Assembly: GCF_009753715.1 (NCBI RefSeq)
Contig: NZ_WQMS01000001.1
Span: forward strand, 476,520-540,519
DNA: 64,000 nt
Origin: Sphingomonas horti
GTDB lineage: Bacteria; Pseudomonadota; Alphaproteobacteria; Sphingomonadales; Sphingomonadaceae
Reading direction: 5' to 3'
Shown here: positions 33,526 to 43,177 of the stretch, piece after piece
Layout of the letters: every line of letters begins with the position of its first letter
Numbering within the stretch: position 1 is the first letter of the stretch
Notes under the pieces: model-generated
The model's input: only the letters and a program-made list of their open reading frames with translations
What the model was told of the DNA's origin: nothing
The model's database searches: none
Translations under genes and position numbers: made by a program

Positions 33526-36171
33526 TCAACTCAGGACGAAAGCGTAGTCCTTCTCATCTCCCGCGGTGACTCTGACTTTCGCGACGTCTTTTCCATCGGC
33601 ACGCAATACCAGTAGCTGCTCGGCAAGATCGGCAAGCATGCCCCGCTTCAGGATGTTCTCGATGTTGCGCGCGCCGCTTTCGACTTCTGTGCAGCGCGCG
33701 ACGAGCCGGTCGAGCAAGGCGTCGTCCCATTCGAAGGCGGCGCCATAACTCCCGGTGACGCGCTTGCGGATTCGTTCGAGGCTGATCACCACGATTTCGC
33801 GCAGGATCTCGGGCGGCAACGGGAAGAAAGGCACCGTCACGACGCGGCCGAGAAATGCGGGCTTGAAGTATTCGAGCAGCGCCGGGCGGAGCGCTTTTGC
33901 AAGCTCCTCCGGCTCCGGCAGTGTATCGACATTGCGGCAAAGCTCTTCGATCGTCTCGGTGCCGGCGTTCGACGTCATGATGATGAGCGTATTCTTGAAG
34001 TCGATGTCGCGGCCCTGGCCGTCCTTCAGCATGCCCTTGTCAAAGACTTGGTAGAATACGTCCTGAACGCCGGGGTGTGCCTTTTCCATCTCATCCAGCA
34101 GCACGACCGAATAGGGCTTGCGCCGCACCGCCTCGGTCAGCACGCCGCCTTCGCCATAGCCGACATAGCCCGGCGCGGCGCCCACCAGGGTGGAAACCTT
34201 ATGCTCTTCCTTGAACTCGCTCATGTTGATGGTGGTGACGTTCTGCTCGCCGCCATAGAGCAGCTCGGCAAGAGCGAGCGCCGTTTCGGTCTTTCCGACG
34301 CCCGACGTGCCGCAGAAGAGGAAGACGCCCAGCGGCTTGCGCGGATCGGCAAGGCCGGCGCGAGCCGTGCGGACCGTCTGCGCGATGACGTCGAGCGCAT
34401 ACGCCTGGCCTTTGATGCGGGCCGAAAGCCGCTCGCCCACCGATAGCACCGACCGGATCTCGTCGCTGACCATGCGGCCGACCGGAATGCCGGTCCAGCC
34501 GGCCAGAACTTCAGCAACCACGTGGCCGTCGACCACGTCGTAAACCATCGGCGTTTCGCCTTGCAGCTCGCGGACCTTTGCCTGCGCCTCGCGCAGCCTG
34601 GCGGTCGCCGACTCGGCCTCGGAGCTGTCGGGGGCTAAGCCGTCCAGCGCCGCACGCGCCTCGCCGACCGCCTTCACGGCGTCGCGCTCGGCCTTCCAGC
34701 GTTCGGACAGCGCCTCACGCTCGGCTTCCAGCTCGGCCCTTCGGGCGGCCTTCGCCTCCAGCGCGGCCGAGACGTCGATCCCGGCCCTCCCCTCCCGTTC
34801 GAGCATTCGGACCTCGGAGTCGAGCAACCCCAGCTGCCGCTCGACATTCTCGAGCGCCGGCGGCGACGCTGCCTGGCTGATTCCGACCCGGGCGCAGGCC
34901 GTATCGAGCAGCGAGATTGCCTTGTCCGGGAGTTGCCGGCCGGCAATGTAGCGGTGCGAGAGGCCGGCCGCCGACTCGAGCGCTTCGCCGAGAATGCGGA
35001 CGCCGTGGTGCTTTTCCAGCACCGGCACCAGACCGCGCAGCATCGCCACCGCGAGCGCTTCGGGCGGCTCCTCGACCTTGATGACCTGGAAGCGCCGGGT
35101 CAGCGCCGGGTCCTTTTCGAAATATTTCTTGTATTCGGACCATGTCGAGGCCGCGATCGTACGCATTTCACCGCGAGCGAGCGCCGGCTTCAGCAGGTTC
35201 GCGGCATCATTCTGCCCTTCTGCCCCGCCCGCGCCGATCAGCGTATGCGCCTCGTCGATGAAGACGATGATCGGCGTCGCCGAACTCTTCACTTCCTCGA
35301 TCACCGATTTCAGCCGGTTTTCAAACTCACCCTTAATGCCGGCGCCGGCCTGGAGCAGCCCAAGATCGAGGGACAGAAGCCGCACGTCCTTGAGCGAATC
35401 CGGCACGTCGCCCTGCACGATGCGGAGCGCAAAGCCCTCGACCACCGCCGTCTTCCCGACGCCCGCTTCCCCGGTCAGGATCGGATTATTCTGTCGCCGC
35501 CGCGTCAGAATATCGACGATCTGTCGGATCTCAGGATCGCGACCGAAGATCGGGTCGATCTTGCCGTCGCGCGCCTGCTGGGTCACGTCGATCGTGTATT
35601 TTGCCAGCGCTTCGCCGCCGCGCGCCGCGGCCGATGGGCCGCCGGAAGCCGGAGCGGCGCCGGGCTGCGCCTGCGCCTCGGCCGCGCCGCGCGGTTCCTC
35701 GGAGCCCGCTGCAATCTGAACCATCGTGGATCGTAGCGTCTCGACCGGGATCTTGGCAAAATGCGTGCTCGCGTCGCGCGCCACGATGGACAGGTCGTCA
35801 TGGCCGAGCAGCGCGAGCAGCAAATGACCAGAGCGGATAACGCCCGATCCGTACTCCAGCGACGCGATCAGCCACGCTTCCTTGATGAGCTTGACGATGT
35901 TGGGCGCCAGCCCTGGGGCACGGCCGTTGCCGGTCTTGAACCGGTCAATCTGGCGATTGATATCCTGCGTGAGCCGGCCTGCATCGACAGAGAAATGGCT
36001 TAGTATGACTGCCATGTCGGACGTCTGCCGATCGATCAGCTTCAGCAGCCAATGCTCGATCTCGACGTCGTAGTTCGTCCGCGACAATGCGAGGCCAGCG
36101 GCGCCTTCGAGAGTGGAACGCGCCGTATCGTCAAGCCTGGAGACAAGACTCTTTAGGTTAAGCTGCGCCAC
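33526..36171 (-). CDS. clpV: ClpV/TssH AAA+ sheath-recycling ATPase
   Basis: 881 residues. The N-terminal ClpN-type domain (LKSLVSRLDDTARSTLEGAA; YDVEIEHWLLKLID) binds the sheath protein TssC. AAA domain 1 has GEAGVGKTAVVEG near residue 234 and VFIDEAHTLIGAGG. A coiled-coil middle region follows (EAKAARRAELEAEREALSER). AAA domain 2 has GTSGVGKTETALALAELL near residue 617 and VVLLDEMEKAHPGVQD. The ClpV-type end distinguishes it from housekeeping ClpB. It disassembles contracted TssBC sheath for reuse. It is separated from tssG by 166 bases, the largest gap inside the cluster, so a promoter of its own is possible there. Confidence 0.96.
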   Translation of the reverse strand: MAQLNLKSLVSRLDDTARSTLEGAAGLALSRTNYDVEIEHWLLKLIDRQTSDMAVILSHFSVDAGRLTQDINRQIDRFKTGNGRAPGLAPNIVKLIKEAWLIASLEYGSGVIRSGHLLLALLGHDDLSIVARDASTHFAKIPVETLRSTMVQIAAGSEEPRGAAEAQAQPGAAPASGGPSAAARGGEALAKYTIDVTQQARDGKIDPIFGRDPEIRQIVDILTRRRQNNPILTGEAGVGKTAVVEGFALRIVQGDVPDSLKDVRLLSLDLGLLQAGAGIKGEFENRLKSVIEEVKSSATPIIVFIDEAHTLIGAGGAEGQNDAANLLKPALARGEMRTIAASTWSEYKKYFEKDPALTRRFQVIKVEEPPEALAVAMLRGLVPVLEKHHGVRILGEALESAAGLSHRYIAGRQLPDKAISLLDTACARVGISQAASPPALENVERQLGLLDSEVRMLEREGRAGIDVSAALEAKAARRAELEAEREALSERWKAERDAVKAVGEARAALDGLAPDSSEAESATARLREAQAKVRELQGETPMVYDVVDGHVVAEVLAGWTGIPVGRMVSDEIRSVLSVGERLSARIKGQAYALDVIAQTVRTARAGLADPRKPLGVFLFCGTSGVGKTETALALAELLYGGEQNVTTINMSEFKEEHKVSTLVGAAPGYVGYGEGGVLTEAVRRKPYSVVLLDEMEKAHPGVQDVFYQVFDKGMLKDGQGRDIDFKNTLIIMTSNAGTETIEELCRNVDTLPEPEELAKALRPALLEYFKPAFLGRVVTVPFFPLPPEILREIVVISLERIRKRVTGSYGAAFEWDDALLDRLVARCTEVESGARNIENILKRGMLADLAEQLLVLRADGKDVAKVRVTAGDEKDYAFVLS

Positions 36172-36337
36172 ATTCCCCCCTTATGTCGCTCACAGCCAAG
36201 ACGCGGCTTCGTCTATGAAATCACCGCCCGTGCCCCCGCTCTCGACTGGCGATTGTGGGACTTAACCGAATCCGATTCCTTTGAAATGACTCGCGGTTGC
36301 ATTCGTAACCTACTGGCTTCCGGCCGACAACGTCTTT

Positions 36338-37363
36338 TCAGTTGATCGCCGAACGGTCGATCGGGATCACGCAGTCTGCGACGATGCCGTTCTCCCCTTC
36401 GGGAGCGCCGGTCCAGCTGGTCCATCCCAGCAAGGCGGGAGCGGAGTCGTCGCCGAGGCGGAGCGGCGGGATGTCGCCGGCCCTGATCAGCAGGCGAATT
36501 GACGGCCGATGTTCCAGCCCCGCGGCCAGAACGCAGAGCTGACTGACCACGCGTCTGGCCTCCGACCCGCCGCAAAACGCCTGGATCTGCGCATACGAAA
36601 CGGGCCCGATCTCGACGATATAGTGATGCTGGACGTCGAGCACCGCGGCGCCGATCATCGCCGACCAGCGGCCGCCGAGCTGGGCCGACTGGCTGCCGAT
36701 GCCGCTCAGCCGGGACTGCTCCGTTTCGGGGACGGCCATCCAGACCGGGCACGCCTGCACCACCCGCAGCGGCAGGCCCGTCAGATGCCGCAACACCGTC
36801 TCGACGCTCGCGGCGCTGCGCCGGGCGTCGGCTAGATGCGGAACCAGCGGCACCAGCGCAGCATCGGACAGATCGAGACGGGCCCGTACCCCCTCCGTCG
36901 ACAGGCCTGCCACGGAGATCAGCGCACTTGCGACCGGATCGGGCTGCCCCTTGCCGGCCCGCTCGGCCAGTAGCGGCCACGCAAACTTGCGGGCGATACG
37001 ATAGAAAAAGGAGAGCGCGCGATGGTCGAACAGATTGAGAAAGCGCGCGAAAGCAAAGTCGCGCAGCCGGCGGCGCTGCAATTGCAGTTCGCTATATACC
37101 GGCGGCAACGCCGGAGTCGCGCCGGCAAGCCCCAGTACGTTAACGGTGAGCGCGAACTGCTCGCCTCGCGCATCCGCATCTACGACATCGTTCGCCGCCA
37201 GCGCCATGCGGTCCGACGCAAGGAATCGGATCGGCTCCTCACCGGGATAGGCGTCCCTGCCGACCTCGGCTTCGCACCCGCTCCGAAGGGCCAGTTGCTC
37301 GACGAAGCGCGCCGCCTGGGTCAGCGTGCTCCGTTTCAGGCGCCTCTGGTCGGGGTCGCTCAT
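36338..37363 (-). CDS. tssG: TssG baseplate protein
   Basis: 341 residues from the ATG at 37363, chosen because it overlaps the tssF stop by 4 bases (ATGA). Family features: AARFVEQLALRSG near the start, GLAGATPALPPVYSELQLQR (the G-x-x-G-x-L-P-x-x-Y/F motif), FNLFDHRALSFFYR-like segment and RWSAMIGAAVLDVQHHYIVE, then IRLLIRAGDIPPLRLGDDSA. TssG dimerises with TssF in the baseplate wedge. The 5' frame extends further upstream inside tssF but without support. It is the last gene of the tssA-tssG block. Confidence 0.93.
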   Translation of the reverse strand: MSDPDQRRLKRSTLTQAARFVEQLALRSGCEAEVGRDAYPGEEPIRFLASDRMALAANDVVDADARGEQFALTVNVLGLAGATPALPPVYSELQLQRRRLRDFAFARFLNLFDHRALSFFYRIARKFAWPLLAERAGKGQPDPVASALISVAGLSTEGVRARLDLSDAALVPLVPHLADARRSAASVETVLRHLTGLPLRVVQACPVWMAVPETEQSRLSGIGSQSAQLGGRWSAMIGAAVLDVQHHYIVEIGPVSYAQIQAFCGGSEARRVVSQLCVLAAGLEHRPSIRLLIRAGDIPPLRLGDDSAPALLGWTSWTGAPEGENGIVADCVIPIDRSAIN

Positions 37364-39174
37364 ATCAGCGGCCGGTCGCCGATTCGGGCGGGCCAGGTTT
37401 TCCAGACCCCGCTCTCCCGCTGAAGCTTGGCGGAGACGCGCACGAAACTGTTCATCGCACACGCCCCCGCCAGGAAGCGCTCTATCGCAGCGCACAGGAG
37501 GAAGCTGCCCGATCCGGACAAGCGCTCGTCATCGATCTCGAGGACGGCATCGATGCCGGCGCACATCGCCGCATGACCATTGATGCGCAGGCGCGCGACG
37601 CCGGGGCGGGCACTTACGCCCACCAGCCGGTCGCGCAGATGCCCGCTCTCGGTTGTATCGCCGACGTCATAGAGGGCAAGCATCTCGCGCAACGCTTGGC
37701 CCCCGGCGGCTTCGCCGACCAGGCTCAGATGATTGAGCGAGAGCTGACCGATGAGCTTCCAGTTTGCCGAGCGGCGGCGGCCGGGGCGGCGCGTCGGGCT
37801 CGGCTTGGTAAGCGCGCTCGCGCCCTTCAATCCAGGCACAGTGCCCGACACGCTCAGATCGGGGCGGCCGCCGCCAAAGGGAAGGCGCGCGGGCAAATCG
37901 CGGTTGGTCGCAAGGAGGCGCGCGTTCACCACCGTCGCATCGTCGCGCAGCAAGCGGCCGTCGAGATCGGCGACCGTTAGGAACACATCGTCTCCCCCGC
38001 CCGGCCCGAAGCTGGACCGGCGCGAGACCGCGTGAAACATGCGGCCCAGCCGCGGCGAGCCGCGGTCGACCGAGTAGAGCGGCGGCGCATCGATCCTCGT
38101 GCCGCTCGCGTCCTGAAGGCTGACCTGCTCGACCGCATAGACTTCGATCGCGTCCTCGCGCCGCGCATCGGGGATGACCCGGTATTCGACGCTGGAATGA
38201 TCGAGATGGATAGGCTCGGCCTCCGTCTCGAACAGGTTGATGGCGGGACATGCGAACAGTTCGAAGTCGTCCGGACGCACGACGCGCTCGAGCTCCGGCG
38301 ACAAACGGTCGAAGTAAAGGAAGAGCTCAAGCTGCTGACCGGATAGGTCGAGCGTGCGCGCATCGAGCCCGCCGATTTCGAAGAAGAGATGCTTTTGCGG
38401 ATAAGCAAAATGCTCCTGCACCAATGCATAGGCGGATCGTGCGACCTTGTTGTGCGGCAGCAGCAGCTCCGATTCTTCGAGGCCAAGGAGACGCAGCGCA
38501 TCGGGAGGAAGCAGCACCGCACGAGGATCCGCCGGGCTTGAGGCGACGCCGATGCCGAGCAGGTTAGCTCCTAACTGCTCGATCAGGATCTGCGCACGAC
38601 GAGCATCGCTCTTGATAAACAGGCGGAGACTATCCAAGCCCAGCTTGTCTAGCTCGATATCCGGTTTGGTTGCCGTGAACGTCAGCCGCAGCAGGCCTTT
38701 CGCCTGCCCCATGCCCAGGGCGGGCGCGTCGAACGGAGGTCCTCCCATCGCTGCGCCCGAAAGCCGGATCGGCATCAACTGCACGTCGTGGCACAGGGTG
38801 TAGCGGCACGGCTCCCCGTCGACCTCTTCGCTGAGCAGTATCCTGCCTGCGGAGATGCGCGTGGGTTTGTCGAGCTCCACTTCCGGTTCCAGCCGGACGA
38901 CCATCAAGGACGGAAGCGGCTGGATCAAATGGGGATAGAGCGTCAGCAGCAACGCGTCCGACAAGTCCGAATATTCGTCGTCGATCTTGTGCCGAAGCCG
39001 CGCGTTCAGGAACGCGACAGCTTCTATGAGCCGGCCGATGTGGGGATCCTCAACCGACTCTCGCGTGAGCCGCAGGCGGGACGCGATCTTGGGATGTGCC
39101 TCTGCGAAGGCGCCGGCATTGTTGCGCAGGAACGACAGCTCGCGCTGATAATATTCGATCAGGTCGTCGATCAT
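37360..39174 (-). CDS. tssF: TssF baseplate protein
   Basis: 604 residues, standard. The start MIDDLIEYYQRELSFLRNNA, then GAFAEAHPKIASRLRL and DPHIGRLIEAVAFLNARLRH, is diagnostic, as are LLTLYPHLIQPLPSLMVVRL and the C-terminal LSLVGEAAGGQALREMLALY. TssF forms the wedge of the T6SS baseplate with TssG and TssE. It starts 4 bases after tssE and overlaps tssG by 4 bases, so the three wedge components are made together. Confidence 0.95.
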   Translation of the reverse strand: MIDDLIEYYQRELSFLRNNAGAFAEAHPKIASRLRLTRESVEDPHIGRLIEAVAFLNARLRHKIDDEYSDLSDALLLTLYPHLIQPLPSLMVVRLEPEVELDKPTRISAGRILLSEEVDGEPCRYTLCHDVQLMPIRLSGAAMGGPPFDAPALGMGQAKGLLRLTFTATKPDIELDKLGLDSLRLFIKSDARRAQILIEQLGANLLGIGVASSPADPRAVLLPPDALRLLGLEESELLLPHNKVARSAYALVQEHFAYPQKHLFFEIGGLDARTLDLSGQQLELFLYFDRLSPELERVVRPDDFELFACPAINLFETEAEPIHLDHSSVEYRVIPDARREDAIEVYAVEQVSLQDASGTRIDAPPLYSVDRGSPRLGRMFHAVSRRSSFGPGGGDDVFLTVADLDGRLLRDDATVVNARLLATNRDLPARLPFGGGRPDLSVSGTVPGLKGASALTKPSPTRRPGRRRSANWKLIGQLSLNHLSLVGEAAGGQALREMLALYDVGDTTESGHLRDRLVGVSARPGVARLRINGHAAMCAGIDAVLEIDDERLSGSGSFLLCAAIERFLAGACAMNSFVRVSAKLQRESGVWKTWPARIGDRPLI

Positions 39175-39178
39175 GCGA

Positions 39179-39649
39179 TCATCCGCTCAGCTCGACCGCG
39201 ATCGCGCGATCGCTCGGCCGCACGCTGGCGTCGTAGATCACGGTTTCGCGACTGCGCGTCAGCGTCAGCACCGCAGTGATGCGGAAGCGAATGCCCTTCG
39301 AGGTCGGCGCGCCATCCACCTCGACCTCGACGGCGGAAAGGCGCGGCTCGTGATCGCGAATGCATTCGGCAACCATCCTCCGGATACGATCGCGCGCGCC
39401 AATAGCCGAGAAATCCTCGGTGCTGATGTCTGCCAAACCGAAACCGAGAATGGTTCGACCCAACTCGTCGTCCTGACGCGTGGCCGCCAACAACGGCCGC
39501 TTGCTGTTGAGCAGCCCTTCGAGGTCGCGGCGCAGGCCGAGCTTGTACCGGGCCAGCGCGACGTCTTCGGGTTCCGCCTGCTCGACTGCCCGATCCGGAT
39601 CGTCGTCAATCAGCCGGTCCAGCAGCGAATGAACAAGGACACGCGCCAT
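39179..39649 (-). CDS. tssE: TssE (gp25-like) baseplate protein
   Basis: 156 residues. The gp25-like domain shows the typical RRDLEGLLNSKRPLLAATRQ, then TILGFGLADISTEDFS, IRRMVAECIRDHEPRLSAVE and a strand-rich end. TssE triggers sheath polymerisation at the baseplate. The ATG overlaps the upstream tssC2 stop by one base, and tssF follows after 4 bases. Nothing is missing. Confidence 0.92.
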   Translation of the reverse strand: MARVLVHSLLDRLIDDDPDRAVEQAEPEDVALARYKLGLRRDLEGLLNSKRPLLAATRQDDELGRTILGFGLADISTEDFSAIGARDRIRRMVAECIRDHEPRLSAVEVEVDGAPTSKGIRFRITAVLTLTRSRETVIYDASVRPSDRAIAVELSG

Positions 39650-41073
39650 CAGGCCGCTCCTTCGCGGCCGATTATCGTTGTCAGTCGGAACTCTGACGCG
39701 ATCTGGTCAAGCTGGTAGTGCGGGCGGATCGCGATCTCGCAGCCATAGGAGCCTGGTTTTTCGGGAAGTTCGGAGACCGCAACACGCGCCTCGCGCAGGG
39801 GATAGCGCACGCGCGTTTCCGGCGTGGCGTCGTCGTCGCCGGTGACATAACCGTCCAGCCAATCCTGAAGCAGTCGCTCGCATTGCCCGGCGTCGGTGTA
39901 TTTGCCGACCCAGTCGCGCGCCATGACCTTCAGATAATGAGCGAAGCGCGAAACGCAGAAAATGTAATTGAGCATGGCGCCCATCTTCGCGTTCATGCGC
40001 GCCGCTTCGCTGTCATAGTCGGGCGGGCGGTGAAGGCTGGGCAGGTTGAGGAAGGCCGCCATGCCGGTCAGGTGCATCTGCCGCAGCACGATCAGGCCGG
40101 CATCGTTCAGGGCCATTTCCTGTTCCTCGCCGATCGCGTTCTCGACCGAGAAGCGTGCCACCACGCCTTCGCGGTCGCTTGGGAGGAATTGCCGCACAGG
40201 CCCATCGACAGTGCCCCCTTCGCCGGGTGGCAGCGTGCCGCGAATGGCCGCCGGCCAGCGGTAGCGCGCCATCGCACGCGCCGCGACATGCGCAAGCCCG
40301 AAGGCGCCCGACAGCCACAGCAGATCGCGCGCGCCGTCGACCCGCTCATCATAGACAAAGCCGAGCCGCGGGTGGTCACGGCCGCGATGAAGCCGCCGGG
40401 CGAGGAGCCTCGGCATGACCGCGCCCAGAAAGCGGCTGTCGGGGCGCGACCGCAGCCGGTTCCAGCGCGAAAAGGTCGGATCGGCAAAGCCCGCCGCGAG
40501 GTCCTGCCTGAGGTCGATCTCGTCGAACCCGTCCATCGCGACGATCCTCGGGTCGACGCCTAGGATGAACGGGCAAAACGCGGCCGCAGCCACTTCCGCT
40601 AGGCTCTCCAGCACGGCGACGTCGTCGGTCTTCTCGACCCCACCCACCCGATGCGAGACCGGATGATCGACGATCATAATGCCGAAGGGCTCGCCGCCCG
40701 GCGAGCCGAATTCCTGGCTGTACACGAGATCGAAGATCTGACTCTGGTCGAACGCCATCGCCCGTTCCAGATCGCGTGCGATCTCGGTCCAGCGCACGTC
40801 GAGCAGCCGGATCCTGACCTGCTGGTCCTCGGCACCCGAGAGGAGCCAGGCGACGCCGCGCCACAGCGATTCAAGCCGCTGAAAGCGCGGATTGTGGAGA
40901 ATGGCGTCGAGCTGCGCGGTCAGGCGCCGATCAATGCCCGCGATGACGACTGCCGCGCGTGCGACCAGTTCTTCGCGGTCCATTGCCGTCGCCGGCTGAT
41001 GCTGCGCCGCCGGCTCCTGCGATGGAGGTGGGGCCGGCCGACCGGTGTCGAAAAGAATCGCCGCCCCTGCCAT
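39649..41073 (-). CDS. Second TssC-family sheath protein (tandem paralogue)
   Basis: 474 residues. It has the TssC/VipB layout: LESLWRGVAWLLSG, DQSQIFDLVYSQEFGSPGGE, PFGIMIVDHPVSH, SRFAHYLKVMARDWVGKYTD and a C-terminal RYPLREARVAVSELPEKPGS followed by YGCEIAIRPHYQ. The N-terminal segment is Pro/Gln-rich and differs from TssC1. It lies 19 bases after tssC and overlaps tssE by one base. It is a divergent duplicate rather than a copy error, because conserved blocks are kept while the intervening sequence differs. It may cap the sheath or face the baseplate; that is inference. Confidence 0.88.
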   Translation of the reverse strand: MAGAAILFDTGRPAPPPSQEPAAQHQPATAMDREELVARAAVVIAGIDRRLTAQLDAILHNPRFQRLESLWRGVAWLLSGAEDQQVRIRLLDVRWTEIARDLERAMAFDQSQIFDLVYSQEFGSPGGEPFGIMIVDHPVSHRVGGVEKTDDVAVLESLAEVAAAAFCPFILGVDPRIVAMDGFDEIDLRQDLAAGFADPTFSRWNRLRSRPDSRFLGAVMPRLLARRLHRGRDHPRLGFVYDERVDGARDLLWLSGAFGLAHVAARAMARYRWPAAIRGTLPPGEGGTVDGPVRQFLPSDREGVVARFSVENAIGEEQEMALNDAGLIVLRQMHLTGMAAFLNLPSLHRPPDYDSEAARMNAKMGAMLNYIFCVSRFAHYLKVMARDWVGKYTDAGQCERLLQDWLDGYVTGDDDATPETRVRYPLREARVAVSELPEKPGSYGCEIAIRPHYQLDQIASEFRLTTIIGREGAA

Positions 41074-41092
41074 GCCGCCGCAAGCCGATCGG

Positions 41093-42586
41093 TCAAGCGA
41101 CCTTCGGTATTCGCGCCACCAGCCGCATGGAGGTCGTCAGCTCCTCGAACTGCAGCCACGGCCGCAGGTGGGCGATCGCCGAATAAGAGCCTGGCGAGCC
41201 CTCGACCTCGCGCACTTCGACCCGCGCTTCGCGCAGCGGATATTTGGCACGCGCCTCTTGGCCGGCGCCTTCGGTGGCGTTGACGTAATTGCTGATCCAG
41301 CGGTTCAGCCAGCTCTCGCAATCCGACGCTTCCATGAACGACCCGATTTTGTCGCGCGCCATGACCTTCAGGTAATGAGCGAAACGGCTGGTCGCCATGA
41401 TGTAGGGAAGCCGCGCCGAAATCGCGGCGTTCTCGGTGGCCTCGCGTCGATCGTACTTCTTCGGCTTCTGCGTGGTCTGCGCACCGAAGAAGACGGAATA
41501 GTCGGTGTTCTTGTAGTGGCACAGCGGGAGGAAACCGAGGTCCGACAGTTCTTTTTCCCGCCGGTCGGTGATGCCGATCTCCGTCGGGCATTTGGTGTCC
41601 AGATCGCCGTCGTCGGACTGGAACACATGGGTCGGCAGGTTAGTCACCTTGCCGCCGCCTTCGGCGCCGCGGATCGCGGTGCACCAGCCATATTGCGCGA
41701 ACGCGTCGGTCATGCGCGACATCAGCGCGTAAGCCGCGTTCATCCAGCAATAATCGTCGTGATCCATCGCCTGGGGCGCGCCGGCCGCATCGCGCGGCGC
41801 TTCCTCATACGCAAACCCCTCGATGGGCTTGGTGTCCTTGCCGTACGGCAGGCGCGCCAGCACACGAGGCATGGCAAGCGTCACGAAACGCGAATCTTCC
41901 GTCTGCCGGAAGGAATTCCATTTGGTATAGTCCGCCGTCTCGAACAACTGGCGCAAGTCCATCGGGTTGGACAGCTCGCCGAAACTGTCCATCCCGAACA
42001 GCTTCGAGTCGGCAGCCGCGACGAATGGCGTGAAGCCGGCAGCGGCGACGCTCGCGATATTGCCGAGCAATTCGATGTCGTCCGGGTGCTTCGAGAAATA
42101 AAAATCCCCCATCAGCGCGCCGAACGGCTGGCCGCCCGGCGTGCCGAACTGCTCTTCGTAGACTTTCTTGTAGAGCTGGCTTTGATCGAAGTCCGTCGCC
42201 TTGGAGAGGTCCGCCGCGATTTCCTTCTTGGTCGCATTCAGCATCTGGATTTTCAGCGACTCGCCGATTTCGCTGTTCTTCACCAGATAATGAAGGCCCC
42301 GCCAGCTTCCTTCCATCTGCTTGAATTTCTCACCGTGCATGATCGCCGCAAGCTGCTCGGAGATCTGCGCGTCGATCTTCGCGATCGCTTCGCGCAGCGT
42401 GACGGTCATGTTCTTCTTGAATTGGACGGTGCCGCTCATCGCCTCGTTGGCGAGCGTCCGCATCAGTTCCTCGACGCGTTGCGGCTCCGTTTGTTTGGTA
42501 ACGCTGATCGCTTCGTCGAGAAGGCTGACCGATGCCTCGGTGGCAGTCGTCTGCGGGCTGCTTGCCGCCTGGGGTGATGAAGCCAT
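41093..42586 (-). CDS. tssC: TssC sheath large subunit
   Basis: 497 residues. Hallmarks: AAIMHGEKFKQMEGSWRGLH, DFDQSQLYKKVYEEQFGTPG, GQPFGALMGDFYF, SRFAHYLKVMARDKIGSFME, and RYPLREARVEVREVEGSPGS near the end. With TssB it builds the contractile sheath; its N-terminal region is the site ClpV normally binds. It starts 5 bases after tssB. This is the canonical copy; a diverged copy follows directly. Confidence 0.96.
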   Translation of the reverse strand: MASSPQAASSPQTTATEASVSLLDEAISVTKQTEPQRVEELMRTLANEAMSGTVQFKKNMTVTLREAIAKIDAQISEQLAAIMHGEKFKQMEGSWRGLHYLVKNSEIGESLKIQMLNATKKEIAADLSKATDFDQSQLYKKVYEEQFGTPGGQPFGALMGDFYFSKHPDDIELLGNIASVAAAGFTPFVAAADSKLFGMDSFGELSNPMDLRQLFETADYTKWNSFRQTEDSRFVTLAMPRVLARLPYGKDTKPIEGFAYEEAPRDAAGAPQAMDHDDYCWMNAAYALMSRMTDAFAQYGWCTAIRGAEGGGKVTNLPTHVFQSDDGDLDTKCPTEIGITDRREKELSDLGFLPLCHYKNTDYSVFFGAQTTQKPKKYDRREATENAAISARLPYIMATSRFAHYLKVMARDKIGSFMEASDCESWLNRWISNYVNATEGAGQEARAKYPLREARVEVREVEGSPGSYSAIAHLRPWLQFEELTTSMRLVARIPKVA

Positions 42587-42591
42587 GACGC

Positions 42592-43110
42592 TTACTCCTT
42601 GTTCTCGCCGCTGTCGCCCACGCCCAGCTGCGCCTGCAGCTGGCTAAGCTTGTCCTGATCACCCAGGATTTGCTCGAGGAGGCTCTCCAGCTGCTCCGAA
42701 CCATCCGCCTTCGCCATAAGATCGCGCAGTTGGTTGCGCGTCTCCATCAGCCGGCGGAGCGGCTCAACTTGTTCGACGATCCGTTCCGGTTCGAAATCCT
42801 CCATCGAGCGGAACTTCAGGTTTACCTCGAATTCCTTGCCGTTCTTCTCAAGCGTGTTTTCGACCTTCATCTTCACCGCCGGCTCGATGCGAGCCATCAC
42901 CTGGTCGAATTTGTCCTTCTTCAGGTCGATGAACTTGCGGTCCTTGAGGCTCTTTTTCGGAACCGCGGAGTCGCCGGAGAAGTCGCCCATCACGCCGACC
43001 ACAAAGGGCAGCTCCTTGACTTCCTGCGCGCCTTCCGTCTCGACGTCATAGGTGATGTGCACGCGCGGCTTGCGAACGCGCTTCAGCTTGTCATGTACCG
43101 AGTCCGCCAT
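42592..43110 (-). CDS. tssB: TssB sheath small subunit
   Basis: 172 residues. Typical start ([20 protein letters not shown], then [13 protein letters not shown]), the core [20 protein letters not shown] and [19 protein letters not shown], and a C-terminal helix ([15 protein letters not shown]). TssB and TssC interlock as the contractile sheath. tssA ends 67 bases upstream and tssC begins 5 bases downstream. Confidence 0.96.
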   Translation of the reverse strand: MADSVHDKLKRVRKPRVHITYDVETEGAQEVKELPFVVGVMGDFSGDSAVPKKSLKDRKFIDLKKDKFDQVMARIEPAVKMKVENTLEKNGKEFEVNLKFRSMEDFEPERIVEQVEPLRRLMETRNQLRDLMAKADGSEQLESLLEQILGDQDKLSQLQAQLGVGDSGENKE

Positions 43111-43177
43111 TTCTGACCTCCCTCGAGCGCATCGCGCGCCCCCGTTTCAGTTGTCCGTCCGATCGGCCCGTTCTCTT

